Shown here: positions 20,331-31,579 of the stretch, piece after piece
Position numbering within the stretch: position 1 is the stretch's first letter
How the letters are laid out: every line of letters starts with the position of its first letter
Made by a program: the position numbers and the translations under genes
Assembly (NCBI RefSeq): GCF_001939115.1
Contig: NZ_MQTZ01000041.1
Span: 374,816 to 438,815 of the forward strand
Reading direction: 5' to 3'
Length of the DNA: 64,000 bases
Origin: Leptolyngbya sp. 'hensonii'
Lineage (GTDB): Bacteria; Cyanobacteriota; Cyanobacteriia; GCF-001939115
Notes under the pieces: generated by a model
What the model was told of the DNA's origin: nothing
Databases searched by the model: none
Seen by the model: the letters and a program-made list of their open reading frames with translations, nothing else

Positions 20331-22955
20331 GTGCTAATCCAAGGTCCTGCTTTAGCAAATTTTATGCAAACCCCAACTCAATCATTATTAACGTCGATTC
20401 CTTTAAAAAATTGTTTAAAGATTCCCCGGCAGGCGGAACAACTGGACATGCCCCAGCAGCCGGTCCTGCCTCGAAACGTTTTAATTCGCCTGATTTTGGG
20501 TGGTACCACCTTACTTGTAGGAGTGGGGGCTTATTACAGTTACCAGGGGGTCAGGAATCTATTTCTCGATCGGCTCAAACAAACTGCTTTTGCCCAGGTT
20601 CAGCAGGGTACTAATCAGATTGATGCCTGGTTAGCCAGTCTCAAAACCCGTATGGACATGCTGGCCAGCACACCGACGGTTCGTTCCATGGATTGGTCCC
20701 TGGTGGAACCCTATTTCAAAACGGAGGTGAAACGGCATCAGGACATCTCGATCCTGTTTCTGGGGCGACCCGATGGTCTGCGGTATAGCCCTGAAGGGTC
20801 ACCGAAACAGGTCAAGGATCGCAAGTACTTCCAACTGGCCATGGCCGGACGCACCAATGTCAGCGATCCCTTTATCAGTCGGGCAACGGGACTGCCCGCA
20901 ATCGCAGTGGCGGCACCGGTTTGGGGCAACTCCAAAACGAAATCTCCCATTGGGGAAGTCCACAACAACGTCAACATTGACTACATCAATCAGGTCTTGA
21001 GCCAGTTGCACTATGGCAATAACAGTTATGCCTTTGCCCTCAACTCAGCCGGGGAAGCCATCGTGCATCCCAACCTGGCCCTCATGTCCACCGCTGAAAA
21101 GCCTGCTCCCAGCTTGCTGAAATCGGAGGTTCCCGGCTTAGCAACGATCGCACAACGGATGGTGAATCGGGAACAGGGCATTCAACTGATGTCGATCGAG
21201 GGCACTCAAAAGTATGTCGCCTATTTGCCTTTGGGAGAAGCAGGCTGGTCGATCGCGCTGGTTATCCCTCGGGAGAATATTGAATCCCAGCTCCGTTCTC
21301 TGGATGTTCTGGCCCTGATTGTCGTCGGTCTGGCGGGCACCCTGATCGGCGTGCTCTGGCGAGTCCAGCGGTTTGAGCAGGCCCAACTCCGGCAGTCTAA
21401 AATTGCTGCCGATGCCGCCAAGGAAGCCGCTGATGCCGCCAACCAGGCCAAAAGCGAGTTTCTGGCTAACATGAGCCATGAACTCCGTACACCTCTTAAT
21501 GGCATTTTGGGGTATGCCCAAATTCTGCATCGCTCCCAAAGCTGGGGAGACAAGGAACGACAGGGAATTACTATCATTCATCAATGCGGCACCCATCTCC
21601 TGACCCTGATTAATGATGTTCTCGATCTCTCCAAAATTGAAGCCCGCAAGCTGGAGCTAAACCCCTCTCCGTTCTGTTTTTCTGCCTTCTTGCAAGGTAT
21701 TGTTGAAATCATTCGGATTCGGAGTGAGCAAAAGGGAATTGACTTTATCTATCTGCCCGATCCGGCGTTACCGGAAGGGGTCGAGGCGGATGAAAAGCGG
21801 CTGCGCCAGGTTTTGATTAACCTTCTGGGCAATGCGGTCAAATTTACAGACCAGGGCAGCGTCACCTTTAAAGTTACAGTGTTGCATCCCCCAGATGCTC
21901 CCCCAGCCGTTGCAGTGGATGAATCGGACCTCTGGGAGGGAACTGAGCCCCATTCCCCTGCCATGGCACCAGCCGTAAGCCTCTGTTTCCAGATTATCGA
22001 TACTGGCGTTGGCATCGGAACAGCCGCGATCGCCAACATCTTTCTGCCGTTTGAGCAGGTTGGAGAGACGCGCCGTCAGGCGGAAGGAACTGGCCTGGGG
22101 CTGGCCATCAGTCAGAGAATTGTCAACCTGATGGGAAGTCAAATCCAGGTTCAGAGCCAGTTAGGCCAGGGAAGTACCTTTGCCTTTGAGGTGACGTTAC
22201 CCATTTCAACAGAATGGCAGCAATTGGCAATGATCCGGGCTGGGAAACGGATGATTGGGCATGGGGGAGCCCAGAAAACAATCCTCGTTGTGGACGATAA
22301 ATGGGAAAATCGATCGGTCCTAGTCCACCTGCTTGACCCCCTCGGCTTCAGGGTAATTGAGGCTGAAAACGGTGCTACAGCTCTGACCCAAGTTACTCAG
22401 GAGCAACCCAACCTAATCATTACGGACTTACTGATGCCTGTGATGGATGGGTATACCCTTTTGCAACAATTACAGAATTCAGATGCTTTCAGAGATATTC
22501 CTGTGATTGTTTCTTCAGCATCCGTTTCTGAGCTAGAACAACAACAAAGTTTGGATGCAGGTGGGGATGATTTTTTGTCTAAACCAGTGCAAGCTGAGGA
22601 ACTGTTTCAGATGATAGAGAAGCACCTGAAAGTTGTATGGCAATATGAAGAAAATTTACCTGGTCCTGCAACCTGCTTAGAAAATAACTCTGTCCTATCT
22701 GATGCGGATGATTCAGGTGTCATTGCTCTCCCGTTTGAAGAGTTGGTGCAATTGCTCAGTCTGGCTGAACAGGGGCGATTGAAAAAATTGACTGAAGCAG
22801 TGAAACGGATTGAGCAATCTAATAGCAGCTATACTCCGTTTGTACAACAGATTCTGAAATTAGCTCAGGAATTTCAGATTGGGAGAATAGAACAGTTGCT
22901 GCAGGATCAAATCCGTCATTACTGGGGAAAGGGAGAAAGCCGTGATCACGTCTGA
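20331..22955 (+). CDS. Membrane hybrid histidine kinase, Cache-HisKA-HATPase-REC
   Basis: 874 residues from GTG 20331. ATG 20364 and ATG 20448 (which gives [15 protein letters not shown]) are realistic shorter starts, and no ribosome site clearly decides. A transmembrane helix (about 50-70), a periplasmic double-Cache sensor (about 75-320), a second helix (about 326-346), then HisKA with H383 in [11 protein letters not shown], HATPase (about 480-635) and a receiver (about 650-770) with D699 in ITDLLMP. A helical tail (about 800-874) follows. Cache folds bind small external metabolites such as amino or carboxylic acids, and the ligand cannot be inferred here. The last 14 bp overlap the next gene, so both kinases are very probably made together and may form one phosphorelay. 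Confidence 0.87.
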   Translation: MLIQGPALANFMQTPTQSLLTSIPLKNCLKIPRQAEQLDMPQQPVLPRNVLIRLILGGTTLLVGVGAYYSYQGVRNLFLDRLKQTAFAQVQQGTNQIDAWLASLKTRMDMLASTPTVRSMDWSLVEPYFKTEVKRHQDISILFLGRPDGLRYSPEGSPKQVKDRKYFQLAMAGRTNVSDPFISRATGLPAIAVAAPVWGNSKTKSPIGEVHNNVNIDYINQVLSQLHYGNNSYAFALNSAGEAIVHPNLALMSTAEKPAPSLLKSEVPGLATIAQRMVNREQGIQLMSIEGTQKYVAYLPLGEAGWSIALVIPRENIESQLRSLDVLALIVVGLAGTLIGVLWRVQRFEQAQLRQSKIAADAAKEAADAANQAKSEFLANMSHELRTPLNGILGYAQILHRSQSWGDKERQGITIIHQCGTHLLTLINDVLDLSKIEARKLELNPSPFCFSAFLQGIVEIIRIRSEQKGIDFIYLPDPALPEGVEADEKRLRQVLINLLGNAVKFTDQGSVTFKVTVLHPPDAPPAVAVDESDLWEGTEPHSPAMAPAVSLCFQIIDTGVGIGTAAIANIFLPFEQVGETRRQAEGTGLGLAISQRIVNLMGSQIQVQSQLGQGSTFAFEVTLPISTEWQQLAMIRAGKRMIGHGGAQKTILVVDDKWENRSVLVHLLDPLGFRVIEAENGATALTQVTQEQPNLIITDLLMPVMDGYTLLQQLQNSDAFRDIPVIVSSASVSELEQQQSLDAGGDDFLSKPVQAEELFQMIEKHLKVVWQYEENLPGPATCLENNSVLSDADDSGVIALPFEELVQLLSLAEQGRLKKLTEAVKRIEQSNSSYTPFVQQILKLAQEFQIGRIEQLLQDQIRHYWGKGESRDHV

Positions 22956-24273
22956 TTTGATTCTGGTGGTTGACGATACCCCGGCAAACCTGTCCGTTAT
23001 CTCTGAGGTGCTGGCAGAGGCTGGTTTTGAGGTTGCAATTGCAACAGATGGGGATATGGCGCTCAAAAAAGTGCAGCATGTCTCTCCCAGTCTGATTTTA
23101 CTGGATGTCATGATGCCTAAGATGGATGGCTTTGAAGCCTGCCGTCACCTGAAAGCTGCAGAAACCACCCGAAATATTCCAGTCATTTTTATGACTGCTC
23201 TGTCCGAGGCTGCAGATAAGGTCCGAGGATTTGAGCTGGGGGCTGTAGACTATATTACAAAACCATTTCAGGAAGAAGAGGTCTTAGCCCGAGTTAAAAC
23301 CCATTTGAAGTTGCGTCATCTGAATCAAGCCCTGGAACAGCGAACCACAGAGTTGATGGCCACCCTGGAACAGCTCCAGCAGTCTCAGATGCAAGTGGTG
23401 CAAAACGAAAAGATGTCCAGTCTGGGACAAATGGTGGCCGGAATAGCCCATGAAATCAATAATCCGATTAACTTCATTCATGGCAATCTCAACTATATCC
23501 AGGACTATATGCAAAGCCTGTTACAGCATGTGCAATTGTATCAAACGCACTATCCCAATCCAGTGCTTGAGATTCAACAGCAGGCAGCGGCGATCGATCT
23601 GGAGTTTTTGCAAGAAGATTCGATCAAAATCCTGAAGTCCATGCATATAGGGAGTGATCGAATTCGCCAGATTGTTTTATCCTTACGCAACTTCTCCCGC
23701 ATTGATGAGGCCGAATTTAAAGCTGTAGATCTGCATGAGGGCATTGAAAGTACCCTATTGATTTTGCAACATCGCTTGAAAGATCGACCCGATCATCCCC
23801 GAATTGAAATTATCAGAGACTATCATCCCTTACCCCTGGTAGCCTGCTATCCCGGACATCTGAATCAGGTGTTTATGAATATTCTGGTCAATGCCCTTGA
23901 TGCGATCGAAGAGGCCCATGCCCAGGGATTGAAACTAGGGTGTCAGCATGGCTCTGGACAGATCACCATTCGCACCGCTGTGGAACAGGAGTGGGTGAAA
24001 ATTGCCATTGCAGACAATGGCTTAGGGATGCCTGAAAAGGTTTGTCAACAGCTTTTTAACCCATTTTTTACCACGAAACCGATCGGCAAAGGAACGGGCT
24101 TGGGCCTGTCGATCAGTTATCAAATCATCACTAAAAAACATCAAGGTAAGCTGGAGTGCTTTTCGCAACCGGGAAAAGGAACTGAGTTTGTGATTCAAAT
24201 TCCAATTCGGCAAGTTGGTCATAACGGAAGTAAATCAGATGTTTCTCTACTGGAACAAAGTTTATTGATGTAA
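22942..24273 (+). CDS. Receiver-histidine kinase (REC-HisKA-HATPase)
   Basis: 443 residues from GTG 22942, preceded by GGGAGA at a good spacing. The N-terminal receiver (about 7-120) has D55 in LLDVMMP and the switch residues T and K in FMTALSE and ITKPFQ. A coiled coil (about 125-160) leads to a kinase of the HEINNP class (H170), distinct from the HELRTP class of its neighbours. The ATPase part has N box [13 protein letters not shown]1 DNGLGM and G2 GKGTGLGLS. No sensor domain is present, so input must come through the receiver. The gene overlaps the preceding hybrid kinase by 14 bp, which makes that kinase the likely donor. Phosphotransfer on to a further regulator is inferred. Confidence 0.88.
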   Translation: MITSDLILVVDDTPANLSVISEVLAEAGFEVAIATDGDMALKKVQHVSPSLILLDVMMPKMDGFEACRHLKAAETTRNIPVIFMTALSEAADKVRGFELGAVDYITKPFQEEEVLARVKTHLKLRHLNQALEQRTTELMATLEQLQQSQMQVVQNEKMSSLGQMVAGIAHEINNPINFIHGNLNYIQDYMQSLLQHVQLYQTHYPNPVLEIQQQAAAIDLEFLQEDSIKILKSMHIGSDRIRQIVLSLRNFSRIDEAEFKAVDLHEGIESTLLILQHRLKDRPDHPRIEIIRDYHPLPLVACYPGHLNQVFMNILVNALDAIEEAHAQGLKLGCQHGSGQITIRTAVEQEWVKIAIADNGLGMPEKVCQQLFNPFFTTKPIGKGTGLGLSISYQIITKKHQGKLECFSQPGKGTEFVIQIPIRQVGHNGSKSDVSLLEQSLLM

Positions 24274-24358
24274 CGAAAATTCAAGGTGAGATCTTTAATA
24301 GTTTTTTGGGCAAGATAAAGGAGATTGTGATATGTAAGGTTGCCTAGAGACATGAATT

Positions 24359-27300
24359 ATGAATGCAGTCAATCATCTGTCCGGATATCGAATTGTCGAA
24401 CAACTTTATGCAGGCTCTCGCACGTTAGTTTATCGGGGTGTTTGCGATCAGGATCAAACTCCGGTGGTCATCAAGCTGTTGCGGAATCCCTTTCCCAGCT
24501 TTAATGACCTAATTTTATTTCGTAATCAGTATACAATTGCCAGGAATCTTGATCTGCCTGGTGTGGTCAAACCGCTGGCCCTGGAACCTCACAAAAATTC
24601 CTATGCTTTGATTATGGAAGATTTCGGGGGCATTTCGCTGAAGACAATGCTCTCTCAACTCGGCAACTTAGGTGGACAATCACAGAATCTCCTCACTTTT
24701 TTAAATATTTCTCTGCAAATTGCAACTATATTAGATGGACTTTATCATCAACGGGTTATCCACAAAGATATCAAGCCAGCTAATCTTCTCATCCATCCAG
24801 TTACCCACCAGGTCAAACTGATTGACTTCAGTATTTCATCCCTGCTGTCCCGTGAAACCCAGGAGGTTCAAACAGCCAATGCGCTGGAAGGAACCCTGGC
24901 TTATCTATCCCCTGAACAGACGGGACGGATGAATCGGGGGATTGATTACCGGAGCGATTTTTATTCGTTGGGCGTGACCTTTTATGAGCTGCTGACCGGG
25001 CAGTTGCCGTTCACCTCCCATGACCCGATGGAGCTGGTCCATTGTCATCTGGCCAGACAACCGATGCCTGTGGAGCATCTGAATCCGGCATTGCCCACAG
25101 CACTGGCTGAAATCATCCGCAGGTTGATGGCGAAGAATGCCGAAGATCGCTATCAAAGCGCCTCAGGATTACACCATGATTTAGAGCAATGCCTGATCCA
25201 ATTACAGACGACTGGCCAGATTGCGCCCTTTGAGCTGGGCCAGCAAGACCTCTGTGATCGGTTCCTGATTCCCGAAAAGCTCTACGGTCGGCAGACAGAA
25301 GTGGCCGGGTTACTGCAGGCCTTCGATCGGGTCAGCCTGGGTGCCACGGAAATGGTCCTGGTGGCGGGCTTTTCTGGGATTGGCAAAACTGCGGTGGTAA
25401 ATGAAGTCCATAAGCCGATCGTCAAACAGCGGGGCTATTTTATCAAGGGCAAGTATGACCAGTTCCAACGGGATATTCCCTTTAGTGCCTGCTTGCAGGC
25501 GTTTCGGGATTTAATCGGACAGTTGCTGGCTGAATCTGATGCCCAACTGCAATGCTGGAAAACCAAAATTTTGGATGCGGTGGGAGATAATGGCCAGGTC
25601 CTGGTTGAGGTAATTCCAGAATTAGAACGGATTATCGGCCCCCAAGCAGCTACCCCAGAACTGACCGGGATAGCCTCCGAGAATCGCTTCAATCTCTTGC
25701 TCCAGAAATTTGTCCAGGTCTTTACCACTGCCGACCATCCCCTGGTTCTATTTCTAGATGACTTGCAGTGGGCTGATTCTGCGTCTCTGAAGTTGCTGCA
25801 ATTGTTGATGCAGGATGCAGGCTATCTGCTGGTCATTGGGGCCTATCGGGATAATGAGGTCTCTCCAGCCCATCCCCTCATGTTGACCCTGGATGGGATT
25901 CAGAAGTCTGGTGCAACGGTGCAGACGATCGTGCTGCAAGCCTTAGCACCAGAAGATATGAATTACCTGGTGGCGGATACATTGAACTGCGATCGCGCTC
26001 TGGCCCAGCCATTGACCGAATTAGTCCGGCAAAAGACCCAGGGCAATCCCTTCTTTGCGACCCAATTTCTCAAAGCGTTGCATGAGGATGGACTGATCAC
26101 CTTTAACTGGGAAGTGCGGCACTGGCAGTGTGATATTGCCGAGGTCAGAACCCTGGCCCTAACGGATGATGTGGTGGAGTTTATGGCCCGCCAGTTGCAG
26201 AAATTGCCTGCAGCTACCCAGGATGCTCTGAAACTAGCAGCCTGCATCGGGGCGCAGTTTGATCTGCAGACCCTGGGAATTGTTAGTGAAACATCCCCAG
26301 AGCAAACCGCATCCGCCCTCTGGAGAGCCCTGCAGGAGGGGTTGATCCTGCCGCTGACAGATGTCTACAAATTTTTCACTCAGATGGATACGCCATCTGC
26401 CACCCCATCTACCGTGAATGTGACCTATCGGTTTCTGCACGATCGGGTGCAACAGGCGGCTTATTCGCTGATTCCAGAGGAGCAGAAACAGGCCACCCAT
26501 TTAAAGATCGGGCAACTGCTGCTGGAGAATACTTCCGTCACAGAACGGGAAGAAACCCTCTTTGCAATTGTGAATCAGTTGAACATGGGCCGTCGTTTAT
26601 TGCCCGCAACCTCAGAACCGGATCAACTGGTGCAATTGAATCTGGCGGCAGCCCGTAAGGCTAAAGCTGCCACGGCCTACCGGGCTGCCATTCAGTATCT
26701 CGATATTTGCCTGGAGCGGCTGCCGAAAGGGAGCTGGCAGTTGCAGCCGGAGTTAACTCGGAGCATTTATGAGGAAGCGGCGGAGGCGGCCTATCTGAGC
26801 ACGGACTATGAACGGATGGAGCAACTGGCGGCGATCGTCCTGGCCCATACGAATGACTTACTGGATAAGGTCCGAATTTATGAAATCAAGATGCTGGCGG
26901 CTAAAGGCCAGGGTCAGTTACGGACATCGATTCAGATTGGGCTGCAATTGCTCGAACTTCTGGGGGTGACCTTTCCGGCTGAGCCCACCCTGGCCGATGT
27001 GGGTCAGGCTCTGGACACAACCCTGCAAGCCTGGAAAGATCGTCCCATTGCCAGCCTGTTGGACGGACCAGTGATGACGGATCCTATCAAGCTGGCAGCA
27101 ATGCGAATTCTGACTCAGTTGATTGCACCGGCCTATCAATCTATGCCCATGTTGATGCCCTTATTCATCTTCGAGCAGATTAATTTGTCCATCGCCTACG
27201 GTAATTGTGCCATTTCAGCTTTCTCCTATGCGGATTATGGTTTGGTGCTCTGTGGCATTGTGGGGGATCTGGAAGCAGGCTATCAGTTTGGCCAACTGGC

Positions 27301-29794
27301 CCTGAATATTCTCGATCGCTTCCAGTCCAAAGCAACCCGTTGCCGCACGTTCTTTATTGTGTATAGCTATATCAGCCACTGGAAAGAGCCGCTCCGCAAT
27401 CATCTGTCCGAACTCCAGGATGCCTATCAGGTGGGGTTGGAAACGGGCGATCTGGAGAGCAGTGCCTTAAATGCTCAGATGTACTGCGCCTATGCCTACT
27501 TTGCGGGTCATGAGCTGTCCACCCTGGCAACGGAGATGGCCGCCTACCGTCAGGGGCTGCTGCAACTGAAGCAGGAAGGACCCCTGAATTTTCAGGCCAT
27601 TTATCATCAAACGGTTTTGAACTTACTGGGGCAGGCCGCTGATGATCCCTGTCGGTTAGAGGGAGAGGTGTTCGCTGAAACCCAGGCCGTGCCAGTGCTC
27701 CAGGCAGCCAATATTCGAGCAGCCCTTTACTATCTGTACTACAACAAAATGGTGCTTTGTTACCTATTGGGAGACTCTCCGCAGGCTGCTGCAAACGCTC
27801 CTCTGGTAGAATCCTACGCCGATAGCATGGTGGGCATGTTTGCTATTCCCCTCTTTTGTTTCTACCGATCGCTGGTTGACCTGGCTCTGCTGCCAGCCAT
27901 GGCTGAACCAGAGCGGACCCAGGCCCTGGAACGGGTAGCCCACCATCAGGAGAAACTGCAACAATGGGCCGATCACGTCCCCGCGAACCATTTGCATCGG
28001 TTCCATCTGGTGGAAGCAGAACGGCAACGGGTGCTAGGTAATAAAGCCGCCACGATCGACCACTACGATCGAGCCATTCAACTGGCCCAGACCTACGGAT
28101 ATATTCAGGATGAAGCCCTGGCCTATGAATTGGCGGCTCAATTCTATTTAGCCTGGGACAAGGAACAACTCGCCCAATCCTATATGACCCAGGCTTATTA
28201 TGCCTATAGCCGCTGGGGAGCTAAAGTTAAAGTCGAGAATTTAGAACAGCGCTACCCCCAATTACTGGCCCCGATGCTGCAAAAACAGCAACAGGCTTTC
28301 AACGTCACTGAGACGATTCTGGCCACCTCTTCCCACACGAGTAAAGCCTCTACTTCCGGCAGCAGTGGAGCCTTGGAGGTGCTGGATCTGAATACCATTC
28401 TGAAGGTATTTCAAATGATTTCCAGTGAAATTGAGCTGGAGAAGCTGCTCTCGACCCTGTTACAGGTGGTGTTGGAAAATGCCGGGGCAGACCAGTGTGC
28501 ATTGTTGATGCCCAGGGACGGAAGCTGGGTGATTGAGGCCCTGGCCCAGTTTGAACAGCCTGATCGGATTCTGCAATCTTTGCCGATGGAATCCAGTCAG
28601 GCCGTGCCCGTTTCTCTCATTAACACGGTTAAACATACCCTCAAGCCCTCTGTGATCTGGAATGTGGTGGCCCATCCGACCCTGGCGGCTGATCCCTATA
28701 TTTTGCGCCACACGCCGAAGAGCCTTCTCTGCATGCCGATCTTGCACCAGGGGCAGTTAATTGGGATTTTATATCTGGAAAATAATCTGACGATCGGAGC
28801 CTTTACAGACGATCGGATAGAACTACTTAATCTCATCTGTACCCAGACTGCCATTTCCCTTGAAAATGCCCGCCTTTATCAAAAAACACAGCAGGCATTC
28901 ACAGACCTGAAACAGGCTCAGCTCCAGATGATTCAGAGTGAAAAGATGTCTGCCCTGGGCAATCTGGTGGCTGGGGTGGCCCACGAAATTAATAACCCGG
29001 TTGGGTTTTTGAGTGGCAATATTCAACCCGCTTTAGATTACATCCAGGATATTTTTGGCTTGCTGGATCTGTACCAGCAGAAGTATCCCCAGGCTGATGC
29101 GGACATTGACGCAGAAATCGAAACGATTGACCTCGATTACATTCGGGAAGACTTACCCAAACTGGTAGGGTCCATGCGGGAGGGGGTGAAACGCATTCGG
29201 GACATCAGCACGAGCCTCCGAACCTTCTCCCGTGCCGATAGTGATCGGCCCATCCCCTACGACCTGCGGGATGGGATCGACAGCACGATTTTGATTCTCA
29301 AACATCGCTTGAAGGCCAATGAGCATCGGCCAGAGATTCAAGTCATGACAGACTATGGTCCCCTGCCTGCGGTAGAGTGCTTTGCTGGACAATTGAACCA
29401 GGTGTTCATGAATCTGCTGGCCAATGCGATCGATGCGCTGGAAGAGGCCAGTCACGGACGCAGCTTCGAAGATATTCAGGCCCAGCCCAACCAGATCATC
29501 GTGCAGACCCATCTCTCGGAGGATGGGCAGCAGGCGGTGATTCGGATTAAGGATAATGGAATTGGCATCCCGGATGAGGTGAAACAGCGGATTTTTGACC
29601 ATCTGTTTACCACTAAAGGAGTGGAGCGGGGAACGGGTCTGGGTCTGACGATCGCCCGTCAAATCGTGGTCGAAAAGCATGGGGGAATGCTGGAGGTTAC
29701 CTCTAAGCCAGGAGAGGGAACGGAGTTTTTGATTGCGATTCCAGTCAGGGTCAGCCTTACAAAAGAGGCTCAGCCAGTTGTGATGGCTCAATGA
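24359..29794 (+). CDS. HstK-type fusion: Ser/Thr kinase-AAA ATPase-GAF-histidine kinase
   Basis: 1811 residues. Residues about 9-275 are an eukaryotic-type protein kinase with catalytic loop HKDIKPANLL and metal loop DFS (DFG is the usual form; DFS is common in this fusion family). A STAND-like ATPase follows (about 305-600) with Walker A GFSGIGKTA and Walker B LFLDDLQWAD, then a long helical repeat region (about 640-1310), a GAF domain (about 1370-1515), and a histidine kinase of the HEINNP class (H1542) with a HATPase domain (about 1665-1795, DNGIGIP, GTGLGLT). It is thus a soluble protein able in principle to phosphorylate Ser/Thr and His, a type known in multicellular cyanobacteria as HstK. 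It lies 85 bp after the receiver-kinase, with no obvious terminator between. Confidence 0.9.
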   Translation: MNAVNHLSGYRIVEQLYAGSRTLVYRGVCDQDQTPVVIKLLRNPFPSFNDLILFRNQYTIARNLDLPGVVKPLALEPHKNSYALIMEDFGGISLKTMLSQLGNLGGQSQNLLTFLNISLQIATILDGLYHQRVIHKDIKPANLLIHPVTHQVKLIDFSISSLLSRETQEVQTANALEGTLAYLSPEQTGRMNRGIDYRSDFYSLGVTFYELLTGQLPFTSHDPMELVHCHLARQPMPVEHLNPALPTALAEIIRRLMAKNAEDRYQSASGLHHDLEQCLIQLQTTGQIAPFELGQQDLCDRFLIPEKLYGRQTEVAGLLQAFDRVSLGATEMVLVAGFSGIGKTAVVNEVHKPIVKQRGYFIKGKYDQFQRDIPFSACLQAFRDLIGQLLAESDAQLQCWKTKILDAVGDNGQVLVEVIPELERIIGPQAATPELTGIASENRFNLLLQKFVQVFTTADHPLVLFLDDLQWADSASLKLLQLLMQDAGYLLVIGAYRDNEVSPAHPLMLTLDGIQKSGATVQTIVLQALAPEDMNYLVADTLNCDRALAQPLTELVRQKTQGNPFFATQFLKALHEDGLITFNWEVRHWQCDIAEVRTLALTDDVVEFMARQLQKLPAATQDALKLAACIGAQFDLQTLGIVSETSPEQTASALWRALQEGLILPLTDVYKFFTQMDTPSATPSTVNVTYRFLHDRVQQAAYSLIPEEQKQATHLKIGQLLLENTSVTEREETLFAIVNQLNMGRRLLPATSEPDQLVQLNLAAARKAKAATAYRAAIQYLDICLERLPKGSWQLQPELTRSIYEEAAEAAYLSTDYERMEQLAAIVLAHTNDLLDKVRIYEIKMLAAKGQGQLRTSIQIGLQLLELLGVTFPAEPTLADVGQALDTTLQAWKDRPIASLLDGPVMTDPIKLAAMRILTQLIAPAYQSMPMLMPLFIFEQINLSIAYGNCAISAFSYADYGLVLCGIVGDLEAGYQFGQLALNILDRFQSKATRCRTFFIVYSYISHWKEPLRNHLSELQDAYQVGLETGDLESSALNAQMYCAYAYFAGHELSTLATEMAAYRQGLLQLKQEGPLNFQAIYHQTVLNLLGQAADDPCRLEGEVFAETQAVPVLQAANIRAALYYLYYNKMVLCYLLGDSPQAAANAPLVESYADSMVGMFAIPLFCFYRSLVDLALLPAMAEPERTQALERVAHHQEKLQQWADHVPANHLHRFHLVEAERQRVLGNKAATIDHYDRAIQLAQTYGYIQDEALAYELAAQFYLAWDKEQLAQSYMTQAYYAYSRWGAKVKVENLEQRYPQLLAPMLQKQQQAFNVTETILATSSHTSKASTSGSSGALEVLDLNTILKVFQMISSEIELEKLLSTLLQVVLENAGADQCALLMPRDGSWVIEALAQFEQPDRILQSLPMESSQAVPVSLINTVKHTLKPSVIWNVVAHPTLAADPYILRHTPKSLLCMPILHQGQLIGILYLENNLTIGAFTDDRIELLNLICTQTAISLENARLYQKTQQAFTDLKQAQLQMIQSEKMSALGNLVAGVAHEINNPVGFLSGNIQPALDYIQDIFGLLDLYQQKYPQADADIDAEIETIDLDYIREDLPKLVGSMREGVKRIRDISTSLRTFSRADSDRPIPYDLRDGIDSTILILKHRLKANEHRPEIQVMTDYGPLPAVECFAGQLNQVFMNLLANAIDALEEASHGRSFEDIQAQPNQIIVQTHLSEDGQQAVIRIKDNGIGIPDEVKQRIFDHLFTTKGVERGTGLGLTIARQIVVEKHGGMLEVTSKPGEGTEFLIAIPVRVSLTKEAQPVVMAQ

Positions 29795-29849
29795 AGCTGA
29801 TCTGGGAGATCGATCGTAATTGGAGTTAAATCGGCTCCGAACAGGATTT

Positions 29850-31568
29850 ATGATCTTGTTATCGGAACCAGTTATCCCCTCCGGTCCTGCTATGGCTTCA
29901 TCTCGATTGCCAGTTTCCACCTTCGCTGAAGTAGATGTGGCAATCGCCCTTCTCTGCGATCGCAAAATGGCCTGGGCCAGGCTCAGTATTCCCGATCGCA
30001 TCACCTATCTGCAGCGCTGCATTGAAGGTGTGCTGGCTGTGGCCGAGGACTGGGTGGAGGCCAGTTGCCAGTTGAAAGCCATTGACCCGGCCTCTCCACT
30101 GGCTGGAGAAGAGTGGATTGCTGGACCCTGTTCCACGGTTTCCAACCTGCGGTTGCTGATGCAGACATTGCAGGCCCAGGGCCAGCCCCAGCCTGTCCGT
30201 TGGACCACCCGCCCTGATGGACAATCCGTGGCGCAGGTATTTCCCGACAACCTGATGGATCAGGTTTTGTGGTTAGGCTTTCAGGGAGAGGTCTGGAGTG
30301 AACCCGGCCAACCGGCCACCCAGGGCCAGATTTATCGGGAATCTTCTCCGGTGGGTCGGGTCGCTTTGGTCCTGGGAGCTGGGAATATTTCCTCGATCGC
30401 CCCGATGGATAGCCTCTACAAGCTGTTTGTGGAAAATCAGGTGGTGTTGCTCAAGATGAATCCGGTGAACCAGTATATGGGACCGATTCTGGAGCAGGCG
30501 TTTCAAAGTTTGCGGGCCGATGGTTTCTTTGAAGTGGTCTATGGGGCAGCAGATCTGGGCCATTATCTTTGCCACCATCCCCAGATCGAGACCGTTCATA
30601 TCACGGGGTCTCACCATACCCACGATGCGATCGTCTGGGGCAGCACTCCTGAAGAGAGGCAGGAGCGGCAGGCGAGCCAGCGACCCCTACTCACTAAACC
30701 CATCACCTCAGAACTGGGCAACATCACTCCGATTCTGGTGGTGCCTGGTTCCTGGTCTGGGGCAGATCTTGCCTTCCAGGCCCGCCATGTAGCTGCCATG
30801 GTAGCCCACAACGCCAGTTTCAACTGTGTTGCCGGAAAAGTGCTGGTGGTCGCAGCAGGCTGGCCCCAGCGGGAGGCTTTTCTGACCCGGTTGCGGCAGG
30901 AACTGGCTCGAACTCCAGCCCGCAAGGCGTACTATCCTGGTGCCCAACAGCGTTACCAGGCATTTTTGGATCGCTATCCCCAGGCCGAGGCGATCGGCAA
31001 CCGGATAGCCGACAGCGTGCCCTGGACCCTGATTCCTGATGTTGTACCTGTTGCTGGAGAATATGCCCTGCAGGAAGAACCCTTCTGCGGGGTGCTGGCC
31101 CAGGTGACCCTACCCGCCACCACAGCCGCAGAATTTTTGCACCAGGCTACCGAATTTGCCAATGGGCAAATCTGGGGCTCCCTGGCCTGTGCGCTGCTGA
31201 TCCATCCCCGCACCCAAAAACAATATGCTGATGAGCTGGAACAGGCGATCGCCAAGCTGCGCTATGGCAGCGTGGCCGTGAATGTCTGGCCAGGCATGAT
31301 CTACTATTTCAGTGTCCATAGCTGGGGGGCATTCCCAGGCAACAGTCTGGGTGCGATCAGCTCCGGTCGAGGGGTGGTCCATAACGCCTATCTCTTCGAT
31401 CATCCTCAGAAATCTGTGATGTGGGCTCCGTTTCGGATCTGGCCCACTCCAGCCTGGTTTGCTGACAACCGTAACTTGAAGCAACTGGCCCAGCGATATC
31501 TGCAGTATGAAGCCAAACCTACCTGGGACAATGTGTTGCGAGTGGTTCTGGCTGCGGTACGGGGGTAA
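29850..31568 (+). CDS. Aldehyde dehydrogenase family protein
   Basis: 572 residues from ATG 29850, which has AGGA four bases upstream. A TTG at 29820 would add ten residues, and ATG 29892 would remove fourteen. The protein shows the ALDH fold: a cofactor-binding GRVALVLGAGNISSI stretch, HITGSHHTHDAIVWG in place of the usual FTGS motif, the general-base Glu in SELGNITP, and the candidate catalytic Cys in NASFNCVAGK. The C-terminal half ends with a VNVWPG- and SWGAFPGN-containing segment. It would oxidise an aldehyde with NAD(P), but the substrate is unknown and the sequence is far from the well-studied classes. It is convergent with the nitrate cluster, 11 bp from narM, and appears unrelated to it. 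Confidence 0.8.
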   Translation: MILLSEPVIPSGPAMASSRLPVSTFAEVDVAIALLCDRKMAWARLSIPDRITYLQRCIEGVLAVAEDWVEASCQLKAIDPASPLAGEEWIAGPCSTVSNLRLLMQTLQAQGQPQPVRWTTRPDGQSVAQVFPDNLMDQVLWLGFQGEVWSEPGQPATQGQIYRESSPVGRVALVLGAGNISSIAPMDSLYKLFVENQVVLLKMNPVNQYMGPILEQAFQSLRADGFFEVVYGAADLGHYLCHHPQIETVHITGSHHTHDAIVWGSTPEERQERQASQRPLLTKPITSELGNITPILVVPGSWSGADLAFQARHVAAMVAHNASFNCVAGKVLVVAAGWPQREAFLTRLRQELARTPARKAYYPGAQQRYQAFLDRYPQAEAIGNRIADSVPWTLIPDVVPVAGEYALQEEPFCGVLAQVTLPATTAAEFLHQATEFANGQIWGSLACALLIHPRTQKQYADELEQAIAKLRYGSVAVNVWPGMIYYFSVHSWGAFPGNSLGAISSGRGVVHNAYLFDHPQKSVMWAPFRIWPTPAWFADNRNLKQLAQRYLQYEAKPTWDNVLRVVLAAVRG

Positions 31569-31579
31569 TTTTCAGGGAA

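Noticed and set aside
24839-24860. DFS instead of DFG in the Ser/Thr kinase of the HstK-type protein, considered a sign of an inactive kinase
   Set aside because: This variant is common in the fusion family and the HxDxxxxN loop is intact, so it is not evidence for loss of activity.
29153-30004. 283-codon - strand frame over the end of the HstK-type gene
   Set aside because: Antisense to the conserved HATPase domain and reading through the intergenic gap; no domain seen.
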